Source: Mangrovitalea sediminis (GTDB taxonomy: Bacteria > Pseudomonadota > Gammaproteobacteria > Pseudomonadales > Oleiphilaceae). Taken from it: a stretch of 64,000 nucleotides of DNA. Positions 19,551 through 28,600 of the stretch are shown here, piece by piece (within the stretch, counting starts at the first letter, position 1; each line of letters opens with the position of its first letter). Both the position numbers and the translations under genes were made by a program. The notes below the pieces were generated by a model that was not told the origin of the DNA, did no database searches, and saw only the letters and a list, made by a program, of their open reading frames with translations. The stretch lies in contig NZ_NTLB01000007.1 in NCBI RefSeq assembly GCF_002514725.1, positions 1 through 64,000 on the forward strand. The letters are read 5' to 3'.

Positions 19551-20264
19551 TCAGACAATCGAGAACGGGATGGCCCGCTCGAGCGTAATCGACTCTGGAG
19601 AAATCGCTGCACGCCAAGCCAGGAATTCCACACCGACATCCACCGCTTCCCGAACCCAGCGCGCATAGACAGGATCGATAGCCACCGCGGGTTCGACCCG
19701 CTCTATGCCGGTATGGCTCACACAAAAGAACAGCACGGCCCTTTTCCCCGCCGCTGCCATGGCCATCAATTCCCTGATGTGCTTCTGCCCGCGGGTGGTC
19801 ACCGCATCCGGGAACAAGCCGAGTTCTGCTTCGGCCAGCGTGACATTCTTGACCTCGACATAGGCATCGGGCAGGCCGGCGGCATGTTCGGAAAGCAGCC
19901 AGTCGATTCGGCTGCGCTCCTCGCCGTAACGCACCTCACTCTGCAACTTCCCATACCCGGACAGCTCCGGAATACGACCGGCGGCAATCGCCTCCCCTAC
20001 GATGCGATTGGGCAGGGCCGTATTGATGCAGGCAAGCGCGCCATGTTCAACTTCCACCAACTGCCAGGTAAAGCGCAGCTTTCGGCGAGGGTCATCATGG
20101 GCACTGACCCAGACGCGGCTCCCCGGGAGATTGCAGCCGAGCATGGAACCCGTGTTCGGGCAATGTGCCGTCACCACCTCGCCGTCAGGCAACTCTATAT
20201 CGGCAAAGAAGCGTTTATAACGCCTTAGAAATGTGCCTTCGATCAAAGTTTGCCCAAACTGCAC
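19551..20264 (-). CDS. sfsA: Sugar fermentation stimulation protein A (nuclease-like)
   Basis: The 237-residue protein shows family blocks FLRRYKRFFADIELPDG, AHCPNTGSMLGC, SEHAAGLPDAYVEVKNVTL and FPDAVTTRGQKHIREL. The D-x(n)-ExK arrangement (PDAYVEVKN) is a PD-(D/E)xK nuclease-like motif. SfsA was named for effects on maltose genes in E. coli; its physiological role is not settled. In many gammaproteobacteria it precedes dksA; here it is divergent from dksA. Confidence 0.93.
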   Translation of the reverse strand: MQFGQTLIEGTFLRRYKRFFADIELPDGEVVTAHCPNTGSMLGCNLPGSRVWVSAHDDPRRKLRFTWQLVEVEHGALACINTALPNRIVGEAIAAGRIPELSGYGKLQSEVRYGEERSRIDWLLSEHAAGLPDAYVEVKNVTLAEAELGLFPDAVTTRGQKHIRELMAMAAAGKRAVLFFCVSHTGIERVEPAVAIDPVYARWVREAVDVGVEFLAWRAAISPESITLERAIPFSIV

Positions 20265-20402
20265 AAGACACCTCCCAAAATCAGGTTATTATTCGCGACC
20301 GCAGACCAGGGTCGAGTTCGCCGGACGCTCCGCTGACGCGGTCTTATGAGGCTGGCGCACCCGGTTCAGATCTGCTATTTTTCGCAGGCTCGCCGGTCGG
20401 GG

Positions 20403-20431
20403 TTGCGCGCCGACCTTCGACACGGTTATAT
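20403..20431 (+). promoter_or_regulatory. Possible dksA promoter
   Basis: TTGCGC (20403-20408), 17-base spacer, TTATAT (20426-20431) followed by a GC-rich ACGCGCTGCGC discriminator. It lies about 100 bp before dksA in the 268-bp divergent spacer with sfsA. Match is moderate only. Confidence 0.35.
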
Positions 20432-20532
20432 AACGCGCTGCGCTCAAGGAATGCGGGCAATCGGGCAGAAGGGCGTATCGCCGGTAATTCCTAGTGGTCG
20501 CTCTGTCGGAGTAGATGAAAGGGGCAGGTCTT

Positions 20533-20970
20533 ATGCCGAGCACTGAAAAGGTTCGTGAACGCTTTACCAACTTCACCCCCTACGACATCCAGTCGGGTGA
20601 AGAATACATGAATGATGCTCAGTTGGAGCACTTTCGTGCCATCCTGCTTTCCTGGAAACAGGAGCTGATGGAAGAAGTCGACCGCACCATGCATCACATG
20701 CAGGAAGACGCCGCCAACTACGCCGATCCAAGTGATCGTGCTACGCAGGAAGAAGAGTTCAGCCTCGAACTGCGAACCCGGGATCGCGAACGTAAACTGA
20801 TCAAGAAGATCGATCAGACGCTCGATCGTATCGACAAGGGTGATTACGGCTTCTGCGATCAGTGCGGTGTCGAGATCGGCATCCGTCGACTGGAAGCTCG
20901 CCCAACGGCAACGCTCTGTATCGACTGCAAGACGTTGGCCGAGATCCGCGAAAAGCAGACCGGCATTTGA
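20533..20970 (+). CDS. dksA: RNA polymerase-binding transcription factor DksA
   Basis: Binds the secondary channel of RNA polymerase and, with ppGpp, mediates the stringent response. The 145-residue protein has the coiled-coil with the acidic tip (YADPSDRATQEEEF, Asp-Pro-x-Asp region) and a four-cysteine zinc finger CDQCGVEIG...CIDC. ATG 20533 is chosen because AAAGGGG lies 8 bases upstream; an ATG at 20515 would place that site inside the gene. Followed by gluQ, as in E. coli and Pseudomonas. Confidence 0.95.
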   Translation: MPSTEKVRERFTNFTPYDIQSGEEYMNDAQLEHFRAILLSWKQELMEEVDRTMHHMQEDAANYADPSDRATQEEEFSLELRTRDRERKLIKKIDQTLDRIDKGDYGFCDQCGVEIGIRRLEARPTATLCIDCKTLAEIREKQTGI

Positions 20971-21023
20971 TTGTAGTATCCCGGTGAGCCAGGCCCGTCA
21001 TGGGCCCGGCTCTTCGCACCCGC

Positions 21024-21920
21024 ATGTCACACAGCTACCGTGGTCGCTTCGCCCCATCGCCAACCGGGCCATTGCATTTTGGCTCTCTGGTTGCTGCACT
21101 GGCGAGCTATCTTGAAGCCCGCTCCCATAACGGCCACTGGCTCGTCCGCATTGAAGACCTCGACCCACTCAGAGAACCGCCTGACGCCGCGGATCGCATT
21201 CTGCGAACGCTGGAAGCACACGGCCTGACCTGGGACGAAAGTGTCGCCTACCAATCTCAGCGCAGCGATCTTTATCGCGGCCAGCTAGCAGCACTCCGTT
21301 CAAAGGGCTATGCCTATCGCTGCCCTTGCAGCCGCCGCGACCTTGCCGAAAACCAGGGCAAGCACCCTAATGCGTGCCGGCATCATCCCGATCGTCACTA
21401 TGACGAGCCGACAGCCTGGCGCTTTGCCGTACAAAGCGGCCTTTACGCGTGGCAGGACCAGTTGCAGGGATACCAGCAATACCAGCTTGAAGCGGAGCGG
21501 GATGACTTTGTCGTCCAGCGCAAAGAAGGCTTTTACGCCTACCAACTGGCCGTTGTCTGCGATGATGCCGAACAGGATATCCGGCATATTGTCCGCGGTA
21601 GCGACCTTCTCGACTCAACACCATTGCAACTGGCCCTGCTTGCCGCACTGGAACTCCCCATTCCAAGCTACCTGCACGTCCCGGTCATCGTCGACAATCA
21701 CGGGCAGAAGCTAAGCAAGCAGAACCATGCCACCGCCATCGACGACAGGATACCTGGCCACAACCTGTGGCTCGCGCTGGTCGCACTGCACCAGTCGCCA
21801 CCCGCAGACCTGAAACTGGCTCCGCCGGAAACGGTGTTGGCATGGGCTGGCGAGAATTGGTCACTCACCCACCTGCCCGCACAAAAAACGCTCCCCATGC
21901 CTGCCGCCGAGGAAGCCTGA
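21024..21920 (+). CDS. gluQ: Glutamyl-Q tRNA(Asp) synthetase
   Basis: Truncated GluRS-like enzyme that attaches glutamate to queuosine of tRNA-Asp. About 298 residues, lacking the anticodon-binding domain of GltX. RFAPSPTGPLHFGSL contains the HIGH-type motif (HFGS); a cysteine-containing zinc loop CPCSRRDL and KLSKQNHA (KMSKS equivalent) follow. ATG 21024 matches homolog N-termini; ATG 21000 adds eight residues and neither has a good ribosome site, so coupling from dksA mRNA is possible. Confidence 0.9.
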   Translation: MSHSYRGRFAPSPTGPLHFGSLVAALASYLEARSHNGHWLVRIEDLDPLREPPDAADRILRTLEAHGLTWDESVAYQSQRSDLYRGQLAALRSKGYAYRCPCSRRDLAENQGKHPNACRHHPDRHYDEPTAWRFAVQSGLYAWQDQLQGYQQYQLEAERDDFVVQRKEGFYAYQLAVVCDDAEQDIRHIVRGSDLLDSTPLQLALLAALELPIPSYLHVPVIVDNHGQKLSKQNHATAIDDRIPGHNLWLALVALHQSPPADLKLAPPETVLAWAGENWSLTHLPAQKTLPMPAAEEA

Positions 21921-22005
21921 ACCATGGCTTTGTTCGTCTCCGCCAGCGCCGGTTGCTACACTATGGGCCAACAGCCATCACAAGGCGGACCGGGGCGCTG
22001 ACAGC

Positions 22006-22182
22006 ATGTATATCTATCGACTCGTCTTCCTGTTGGTCCTGGCGATCTATGTCTTTTCGCCCAATATCATGGATTGGTGGATTGCACCGGGCAGCGCCTG
22101 GTACCGCCCTTTCCTGGTCTGGCTTGCATTGATCGGGCTCGCCTTCTGGCTGGAAGTTCGTAGGGATCCGAATGAGTTTTAA
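22006..22182 (+). CDS. cbrX: CbrX-like small membrane protein
   Basis: A 58-codon frame starting MYIYRLVFLLVLAIYVFSP and ending RRDPNEF. It holds two hydrophobic segments (residues 3-18 and 34-49) separated by a polar WW-containing loop. Its last 11 bases overlap the cbrA start, so the two are likely translationally coupled. Pseudomonas has a small gene at exactly this place, cbrX, overlapping cbrA; size, topology and overlap agree. The product's role is not known beyond coupling of cbrA translation. Confidence 0.78.
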   Translation: MYIYRLVFLLVLAIYVFSPNIMDWWIAPGSAWYRPFLVWLALIGLAFWLEVRRDPNEF

Positions 22183-25147
22183 CCTGGTCGAACTCCTCCT
22201 GGCGGCATTCGGGTACCTGTCGCTGCTGTTCCTGTTGGCCTACGCCACCGAACGAGGCTTGATCCCTCGTCGCTGGAGTCGTCACCCGCTGGTCTACGTG
22301 CTCAGCCTTGGGGTTTACTCGGGCGTCTGGGCCGTCTATGGGTCGATCGGCATGGCCTATCAGTATGGCTATGGCTATCTCGCATACTATCTTGGCATCT
22401 GCGGCGCCTTCCTGCTCGCACCGGTTCTCCTGCACCCGATACTGCGGATTACCCGCGCCTACCAGCTCACGTCCCTGGCAGATCTGTTTGCCTTTCGCTA
22501 CCGGAGTCAATGGGCCGGCACCCTGGTCACCATTGTGTCGGCAGCCTCGGTACTTTCGCTCCTCGGCCTGCAAATCAAAGCCGTCACCGACTCGCTGGCG
22601 ATCCTCGCACCAGGCGCGCCGACCGGAGAGCTGAGCATTCTGTTCAGCGTCACGATCGTCCTGTTTGCCGTGCTATTCGGCGCCCGGAACAATCAGGGAT
22701 CGGAAAACCATGACGGGCTGGTCATGGCCATCGCCTTCGACTCCCTGGTCAAGGTCATCGCCATGCTGGTGCTTGGTGCCGTGGTGCTTTTTGTCGTATT
22801 TGGCGGACCGGGCGGGCTCAATGACTGGCTGACGACCCAGGCGCCGCGGGTCAGCGCCCTGGAACGAAGACTGGGTGACGGCGGCTGGCGCGCCCTGCTG
22901 CTGATGTCATTTGCAACGGCGCTGGTCATGCCCCACATGTTCCATGTGACGTTTACCGAAAATGCCAATCCACGCTCCCTGTCCAAGGCCAGCTGGGGCC
23001 TGCCACTCTACCTACTGCTGCTGGCGATTCCTGTCCCGATACTGCTCTGGGGTGGCATAGAGGCGGCCATTCCCACCGATCCCAATTTCTTCGCCCTTGG
23101 CGCCGGCATCACACTTGGCCGCCCCTGGCTGGTGATATTGACCTACATCGCAGGCACTTCCGCCGCCAGCGGCCTGATGATCATTTTGACCCTGGGCCTG
23201 GCCGGCATGGTGCTCAACCACGTCGTACTGCCCTTGCGGCCACCGCGGGAACAAGTGGACATCTATAGCTGGCTGCGCTGGGTCAAACGTGTCCTGATCG
23301 CCCTGATCATCCTCGCCGCCTGGCTGTTCAACTGGAGTGTGGGCCACAAACTGGACCTCGCCGTACTGGGTGTACTCGCCTTCTCAGGTGTGCTTCAACT
23401 CTTACCAGGCGTACTCGCAGTTATTTATTGGCCGGAGGGAAACCGCAAAGGCGTCATTGCCGGCCTGCTAACCGGAATGGCCTTCTGGCTGGCCACCCTG
23501 GTACTGCCGCTGACCTTTCAGGTCAACGCCCTGAGGGACATCGGCATCAGCGCACTACAACTGAGCGACCAGCACAACTGGTCAGTTTCCGTCTTCACCT
23601 CGCTAACGGCAAATGTGGCCGTGTTCGCCCTGATCTCACTGATTACACGCGTCTCCCGGGAAGAAGCCAGCGCGGCACAGTCCTGTTCACTGGGCGCCCT
23701 ATCGCGACCACAAAGACGCGAACTCATCGCCACCTCTTCAGAAGACTTTAAACAGCAACTGGGCATACCGCTCGGTCCCCAGGTCGCTGAGCGGGAAGTG
23801 GGGCGCGCGCTACAGGCACTTCAATTGCCCAGCGTCGAATACCGTCCCTACCAGCTGCGCCGCCTGCGTGACCAGATCGAGATCGGGCTGTCCGGGCTAC
23901 TCGGCCCTGGGATCGCCCAGGATATCGTCAAACGGCACTTGGGTTACAAGCCATTGGCCGGTGGCGACCCTGCGCAGGACATCCACTATGTGGAGCGAGC
24001 CCTGGAGGATTATCAAACCCGCCTCACCGGTCTCGCCGCCGAACTCGACAACCTGCGCCGCCATTATCGGCAGACCTTGCAGAACCTGCCTATCGGTGCC
24101 TGTTCCATCGGCAACGACGGCGAAATCCTGATGTGGAACCAGGCACTCCAGGAGCTGACCGGCATCTCCGCTGAGGAGGCTGTCGGCTCGCATCTCTCAG
24201 CCCTGAAGCCTCCCTGGCACGAAGTATTGCCCGAGTTTGTGGAGGGCGCCGAACTACGTCTGTACAAGCAGCGAGTCCTGCTACAGGGCCGCCCGCACTG
24301 GCTGAACCTGCACAAGTCGCTGCTGGGCGGTCCGAACCACCCTGAAGACGGCATGGTCATCCTGATCGAGGACCAGACCGAGACGCGCGTACTGGAAGAC
24401 GAACTGATTCACAGTGAGCGCCTGGCCTCCGTTGGTCGATTGGCCGCTGGCGTTGCACACGAAATCGGCAATCCTGTAACAGGAATCGCCTGCCTTGCAC
24501 AGAACCTGCAACTGGAAACGGACAACGAGGAAATCCTCGACTCAGCCGCTCAAATCCTGCAGCAGACGCGCCGGATTTCCGGCATACTGCAGTCACTGAT
24601 GAATTTCTCCCGCAGTGGCAATCACGCCCAGACCAATCACTACGAACCTGCCAACGTGCACCGCTGTATCCAGGAGGCGATCAATCTGTTGACCCTGAGC
24701 GACAAACCCGAACGCATTCATTACGAGAATCTGTGTCCGGCGGACCTCAACGTTGTCGGTGACGAACAGCGCCTGGTTCAGGTTTTCGTCAACCTGCTGG
24801 GTAACGCTCGCGACGCCTCCCCTGATGGCGCAACCGTTAGGGTCGGTGGAAATCTCGACGGCTACTCCGCTATCATTGACGTTTCGGATGAAGGGTGTGG
24901 GATTCCTGCCGATCAGCTCGATCATATCTTCGAGCCGTTCTACACGACCAAAGGCCCACAGGAGGGAACCGGCCTGGGGCTATCACTGGTTTACAGCATT
25001 GTCGAGGAACACTACGGCAATATTCAGGTCGAAAGCCCGCTAAACCCGGAAACCGGCCGGGGTACTCGGTTCGTCCTACGCCTGCCGGTCTACCAGGACG
25101 ACGCAGACAACACTGCCAGCCAAGAGGACCGGGAAGCGTCGACATGA
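22172..25147 (+). CDS. cbrA: Sensor histidine kinase CbrA with SLC5 transporter domain
   Basis: Hybrid transporter-sensor of 991 residues controlling carbon/nitrogen balance with CbrB. About 13 membrane helices of the sodium:solute symporter fold occupy residues 1-500 (family work on CbrA shows histidine transport in Pseudomonas). A linker/STAC-type region follows, then a PAS domain (about 620-720), the HisKA box VAHEIGNPVTGI with phospho-acceptor His763, and an ATPase domain with NLLGNARDAS, DEGCGIP, FEPFYTTK and GTGLGLSL. Overlaps cbrX upstream and cbrB downstream (ATGA). No receiver domain at the C-terminus. Confidence 0.95.
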   Translation: MSFNLVELLLAAFGYLSLLFLLAYATERGLIPRRWSRHPLVYVLSLGVYSGVWAVYGSIGMAYQYGYGYLAYYLGICGAFLLAPVLLHPILRITRAYQLTSLADLFAFRYRSQWAGTLVTIVSAASVLSLLGLQIKAVTDSLAILAPGAPTGELSILFSVTIVLFAVLFGARNNQGSENHDGLVMAIAFDSLVKVIAMLVLGAVVLFVVFGGPGGLNDWLTTQAPRVSALERRLGDGGWRALLLMSFATALVMPHMFHVTFTENANPRSLSKASWGLPLYLLLLAIPVPILLWGGIEAAIPTDPNFFALGAGITLGRPWLVILTYIAGTSAASGLMIILTLGLAGMVLNHVVLPLRPPREQVDIYSWLRWVKRVLIALIILAAWLFNWSVGHKLDLAVLGVLAFSGVLQLLPGVLAVIYWPEGNRKGVIAGLLTGMAFWLATLVLPLTFQVNALRDIGISALQLSDQHNWSVSVFTSLTANVAVFALISLITRVSREEASAAQSCSLGALSRPQRRELIATSSEDFKQQLGIPLGPQVAEREVGRALQALQLPSVEYRPYQLRRLRDQIEIGLSGLLGPGIAQDIVKRHLGYKPLAGGDPAQDIHYVERALEDYQTRLTGLAAELDNLRRHYRQTLQNLPIGACSIGNDGEILMWNQALQELTGISAEEAVGSHLSALKPPWHEVLPEFVEGAELRLYKQRVLLQGRPHWLNLHKSLLGGPNHPEDGMVILIEDQTETRVLEDELIHSERLASVGRLAAGVAHEIGNPVTGIACLAQNLQLETDNEEILDSAAQILQQTRRISGILQSLMNFSRSGNHAQTNHYEPANVHRCIQEAINLLTLSDKPERIHYENLCPADLNVVGDEQRLVQVFVNLLGNARDASPDGATVRVGGNLDGYSAIIDVSDEGCGIPADQLDHIFEPFYTTKGPQEGTGLGLSLVYSIVEEHYGNIQVESPLNPETGRGTRFVLRLPVYQDDADNTASQEDREAST

Positions 25148-26550
25148 GTCGTATTCTGATAGTTGAAGACGAAGAGGTTATTCGCGCTGCGCTGCGCAAG
25201 CTGCTGATCCACAACGGCTATGATGTGGAAGAAGCCTCTTCCGTAGACGATGCCTCGCGCAGCGATCTCGCCCAGTACGACCTGATCATTTCCGATCTGC
25301 GTCTTCCCGGCGCAGCGGGTACCGAATTGATCCGACTGGCACCCGAAGTGCCGGTACTGATCATGACCAGCTATGCCAGCCTGCGCTCAGCTGTGGACTC
25401 CATGAAGCTTGGCGCTGTGGACTATATCGCCAAACCCTTTGATCACGACGAAATGCTGGCCGCGGTCGATGACATCCTTGTGCGCTACCGCAACCGGCCG
25501 AGAACGCCCGACCAGGAGCAGGATTCGCCGCCGATGTCACATTGCGACGCGGATCCAGCGCATATCATGTTCGGCCAGTGCGAGCCGATGCAGCGGGTAT
25601 TTACGCTGATTCGCAAAGTCGCACCGACCGAAACCACGGTCTTGATCCACGGTGAATCGGGCACAGGCAAAGAACTCGCCGCTCGCGCCCTGCATCAACT
25701 GAGCCCGCGAGCCCGCCAGCCGATTATCTGCGTCAACTGCGCCGCCATTCCGGAAACACTGATCGAATCCGAATTGTTCGGACACGAAAAAGGTGCCTTT
25801 ACCGGTGCGGTATCTTCCCGCAACGGCCTGATTGAGGCTGCCGACGGCGGTACGCTCTTCCTTGATGAAATTGGCGAACTCCCCCCCGAAGCGCAGGCCC
25901 GACTACTGAGAGTGCTGCAGGAAGGCGAAATACGCCGAGTTGGCTCCACCCAGAGCCGCCAGGTGGACGTCCGTCTCATTGCAGCGACGCACCGAAACCT
26001 GAAAGCGATGACCCGCACCGGGGAGTTCAGGGAAGACTTATATTATCGATTGAATGTCATGCAGATACGCTTGCCGCCATTGAGAGATCGTGGCGACGAC
26101 GTGCTGGGACTGGCCAAACGCTTCCTGCGCGACACCGGCGAGCGCATGCACAAGCCTACCCTGCGCCTGACGCCGGAAAGTATGCGCGCCATCGAATCCC
26201 ACCGGTGGCCCGGTAACGTGCGCGAACTGGAAAATGCGATTGAGCGGGCCGTCATCCTGTGCGACGACGACATGATCACGCCGGACTTGCTCGACCTCGA
26301 CAACGAGCGGGAAGACGTCCACCTGCCGGAAGCCTTCGTACAGTCCGAGGAGGACCCTTCAAGCGCTCATGGAGAACAGCCCAAGGACCTTTCGCTCGAA
26401 GATTACTTCCAGCACTTCGTTCTGGAAAACCAGGACAAGATGAGTGAAACCGAATTGGCTCAGAAACTGGGCATCAGCCGTAAATCGCTGTGGGAGCGTC
26501 GGCAGCGCCTGGGCATTCCCCGCAAGAAAACATCCAGCGGCAATGCCTGA
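25144..26550 (+). CDS. cbrB: Sigma-54-dependent response regulator CbrB
   Basis: NtrC-family activator of 468 residues. Receiver domain (1-120) with phospho-acceptor Asp51 in IISDLRLPG; AAA+ domain (about 145-380) with Walker A GESGTGKE, the sigma-54 loop motif GAFTGA, Walker B LFLDEIG and arginine finger region; Fis-type HTH at the C-terminus (SETELAQKLGISRKSLWERR). It is predicted to drive sigma-54 promoters; one lies about 150 bp downstream in front of the CrcZ-like RNA. ATG 25144 overlaps the cbrA stop. Confidence 0.96.
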   Translation: MSRILIVEDEEVIRAALRKLLIHNGYDVEEASSVDDASRSDLAQYDLIISDLRLPGAAGTELIRLAPEVPVLIMTSYASLRSAVDSMKLGAVDYIAKPFDHDEMLAAVDDILVRYRNRPRTPDQEQDSPPMSHCDADPAHIMFGQCEPMQRVFTLIRKVAPTETTVLIHGESGTGKELAARALHQLSPRARQPIICVNCAAIPETLIESELFGHEKGAFTGAVSSRNGLIEAADGGTLFLDEIGELPPEAQARLLRVLQEGEIRRVGSTQSRQVDVRLIAATHRNLKAMTRTGEFREDLYYRLNVMQIRLPPLRDRGDDVLGLAKRFLRDTGERMHKPTLRLTPESMRAIESHRWPGNVRELENAIERAVILCDDDMITPDLLDLDNEREDVHLPEAFVQSEEDPSSAHGEQPKDLSLEDYFQHFVLENQDKMSETELAQKLGISRKSLWERRQRLGIPRKKTSSGNA

Positions 26551-26566
26551 AGCTCAGGGTGTTCCC

Positions 26567-26601
26567 AGGGTGTTACCGGGTGTTCCGCAAGGTAACACCC
26601 T
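26567..26601. promoter_or_regulatory. CbrB-type binding palindrome / possible cbrB terminator
   Basis: TGTTAC (26571-26576), 15 bases, GTAACA (26592-26597): the arrangement described for CbrB sites upstream of crcZ in Pseudomonas. The full repeat is an 11-bp perfect inverted repeat (AGGGTGTTACC / GGTAACACCCT) followed by TCTTT, so in RNA it could also act as the terminator of cbrB. It is about 107 bp upstream of the sigma-54 promoter, a normal enhancer distance. Confidence 0.75.
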
Positions 26602-26703
26602 CTTTCCAAACCCGTCGTTCGAGTAACAGAAAAACCCTGCCCCGCCCCCCCCCTTCAGCCTTACACTTTTTTAACCTACTGTTAATAAAGAATTTTGTGA
26701 AAG

Positions 26704-26719
26704 TGGCACAGCAAGTGCT
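26704..26719 (+). promoter_or_regulatory. Sigma-54 promoter of the CrcZ-like RNA
   Basis: TGGCAC-AGCAA-GTGCT with GG (26705-26706) and GC (26717-26718) spaced by exactly 10 bases. The -24 half is a perfect consensus; the -12 half is GTGC in place of TTGC. Predicted start site is near 26730. Confidence 0.8.
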
Positions 26720-26729
26720 CTTATACCGG

Positions 26730-27107
26730 GCAAGAACAAGAACAGTCGACGGATTCGGTAGCGCCAAAAACAAAAACAAGAAGCTACCTGGCGCCCGCCA
26801 ACAAAAACAAGAACTGGGCGCGTGCGAACCGAGTGTTTTGGGTGCAGAGCTTTTTAGCGGACCCGAAACGAATGCGAGTGGTGTCAGCCGGACAAGAACT
26901 ATCGGTAAAACGGTAGCCCTGGAAACACTTCATGCCCGCATTCGTTCATCCCGCTCTCCGTATCCAAAGCTTTCTGTTCGTGAACAACTAAAAGCTCTCT
27001 CGGAGCTACTAATAACAGCACCACAGGACACGGAAATACAAAAACAATAAATGGTTGTCTCTTTTCTTCCCGGCGGGGCCGGTTATTCACTACCCCGCCT
27101 GTTGATT
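26730..27107 (+). ncRNA. crcZ: CrcZ-like small RNA sequestering Hfq/Crc
   Basis: Non-coding stretch between cbrB and pcnB, the position of CrcZ in Pseudomonas, with about the same length (roughly 375 nt). It is preceded by a CbrB-type palindrome and a sigma-54 promoter, and ends in a GGCGGGG/CCCCGCC hairpin with a weak T-run. Repeated A-rich motifs of AAnAAnAA type lie at 26732-26742, 26766-26782, 26800-26813 and 27034-27051, with weaker ones at 26891-26899 and 27011-27018. In Pseudomonas such motifs bind Hfq with Crc and lift catabolite repression when CbrB is active. Frames crossing it have no protein character. Confidence 0.82.
27072..27107 (+). terminator. Terminator of the CrcZ-like RNA
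   Basis: Stem GGCGGGG (27072-27078) / CCCCGCC (27093-27099), 14-base loop, then TGTTGATTT. Placed 140 bp before pcnB. Confidence 0.65.
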
Positions 27108-27244
27108 TCCCCACCCCGAACAGAACCCGACACCACAGCGTATTCCAGCATGTCGCGTCCCGGCGAGTCGCCAAGCGCGCCTCAAACCGTTAAACTGCGG
27201 GTCCTGCTGTACAATCCCAGCGCGAATCAATGACGTTATAACCA

Positions 27245-28600
27245 ATGCCGAAAAAACTGGTGAAGAAACTGTTGTCGTTCATCCCCGGCAAACCAGCGGT
27301 GACCGCTAAGAAACGCTACACCCTGAAGGTGATCCCGCGAGACCAGCACTGCATCTCCCGCAAGGACATCAGCGAACCTGCCAAGAAGGTGCTGAACCGG
27401 CTTAACAATGCAGGCTATGACGCCTATCTCGTTGGCGGCGGCGTTCGTGACCTGCTATTGGGTCAGCATCCCAAAGATTTCGATATCGCGACCAACGCCA
27501 CTCCGGAAGAAGTGAACCAACTGTTCCGCAATTCGCGGCTCATTGGACGGCGTTTCAGGATTGTACATGTACTGTTTGGCCGCGAAGTTATCGAGGTCAC
27601 CACCTTTCGCGGCGGTCAAGTCGAACAGGAAGAAACAGACACCGAACGCGCAGTTAACGAACACGGCCACCTGGTGCGCGATAATGTCTACGGCAGCAAA
27701 GAGGAAGACGCCCTGCGCCGAGACTTCACGGTCAACGCGCTGTACTACTGCATCCGGGATTTTACGGTCCACGATTACGCGGATGGTGTCCGCGACCTGG
27801 AGGCTCGCCAGCTAAGACTCATCGGTGACCCCGAAACCCGTTACCGTGAAGACCCGGTCCGCATGCTTCGCGCCATTCGGTTTGCCGCCAAACTGGACTT
27901 CGCGATTGCCGAAGAATCCGCAGCACCAATACCCGAGCTGGCGGGTTTGCTGGAACATATTCCGCCCGCCCGCCTGTTCGAGGAAATTCTCAAGCTGTTC
28001 GGTGCAGGCTACGGCGAGAAGACCTATGTCCAGATGCAGCACTATGGACTTTTTGGCGCACTGTTCCCCACCACGCAGGCGGCGCTGGACCAGGGCGAAG
28101 AAGATGACATCATTCGCCAGGCCCTCCGCAATACCGACGAGCGCATCCATCAGGGCAAATCGGTGACACCCTACTTCCTGTTTGCCGCGCTGCTGTGGCC
28201 CGCATTGAAGCGGGAATGGCAAAGACTGGAAGACAATGGCGAAGCAACCTATCCGGCCCTGCAACTGGCCGCGCATCGCGTCATCGACCGGCAGGTTCGC
28301 TCCATTGCCATCCCTCGCCGCTTCTCGGTCCCCATGAAGGAAATCTGGGAAATGCAGCCCCGCCTGACCCGCCGCCAGGGCAAGCGGGCGGAGATGCTGG
28401 TCGAGCACCCTCGCTTCCGGGCCGCCTACGATTTCCTGCTGGTGCGGGAAGCGGCGGGTGAACACACCGAGGGCCTGGGTGAATGGTGGACACAGTATCA
28501 GCAGCAGAACGACGGCGAACGACGCAAGATGACCAGCCAGGTCGCAAACGACGGCCAGCGCCGGCGGCGGCGACGCAGGAAACCCCGCGTTGACCAGTAA
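27245..28600 (+). CDS. pcnB: Poly(A) polymerase I
   Basis: Adds 3' poly(A) tails that promote RNA decay. The 451-residue protein has the class II nucleotidyltransferase signature LVGGGVRDLLLG followed by FDIATNATPEEV (catalytic Asp pair), RRFRIVHV, and the RRDFTVNALYY block; the C-terminus is Arg-rich (RRRRRRKPR), as in PcnB, and unlike CCA-adding enzymes. The start MPKKLVKKLL is basic and within normal range. Its end overlaps folK by 11 bp. Confidence 0.95.
   Translation: MPKKLVKKLLSFIPGKPAVTAKKRYTLKVIPRDQHCISRKDISEPAKKVLNRLNNAGYDAYLVGGGVRDLLLGQHPKDFDIATNATPEEVNQLFRNSRLIGRRFRIVHVLFGREVIEVTTFRGGQVEQEETDTERAVNEHGHLVRDNVYGSKEEDALRRDFTVNALYYCIRDFTVHDYADGVRDLEARQLRLIGDPETRYREDPVRMLRAIRFAAKLDFAIAEESAAPIPELAGLLEHIPPARLFEEILKLFGAGYGEKTYVQMQHYGLFGALFPTTQAALDQGEEDDIIRQALRNTDERIHQGKSVTPYFLFAALLWPALKREWQRLEDNGEATYPALQLAAHRVIDRQVRSIAIPRRFSVPMKEIWEMQPRLTRRQGKRAEMLVEHPRFRAAYDFLLVREAAGEHTEGLGEWWTQYQQQNDGERRKMTSQVANDGQRRRRRRRKPRVDQ

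Noticed and set aside
26490-27050. Open frame of 186 codons overlapping the end of cbrB and the crcZ region
   Set aside because: Composition is A- and Arg/Lys-rich without protein features, it starts inside cbrB, and the interval is better explained as the CrcZ-like RNA.
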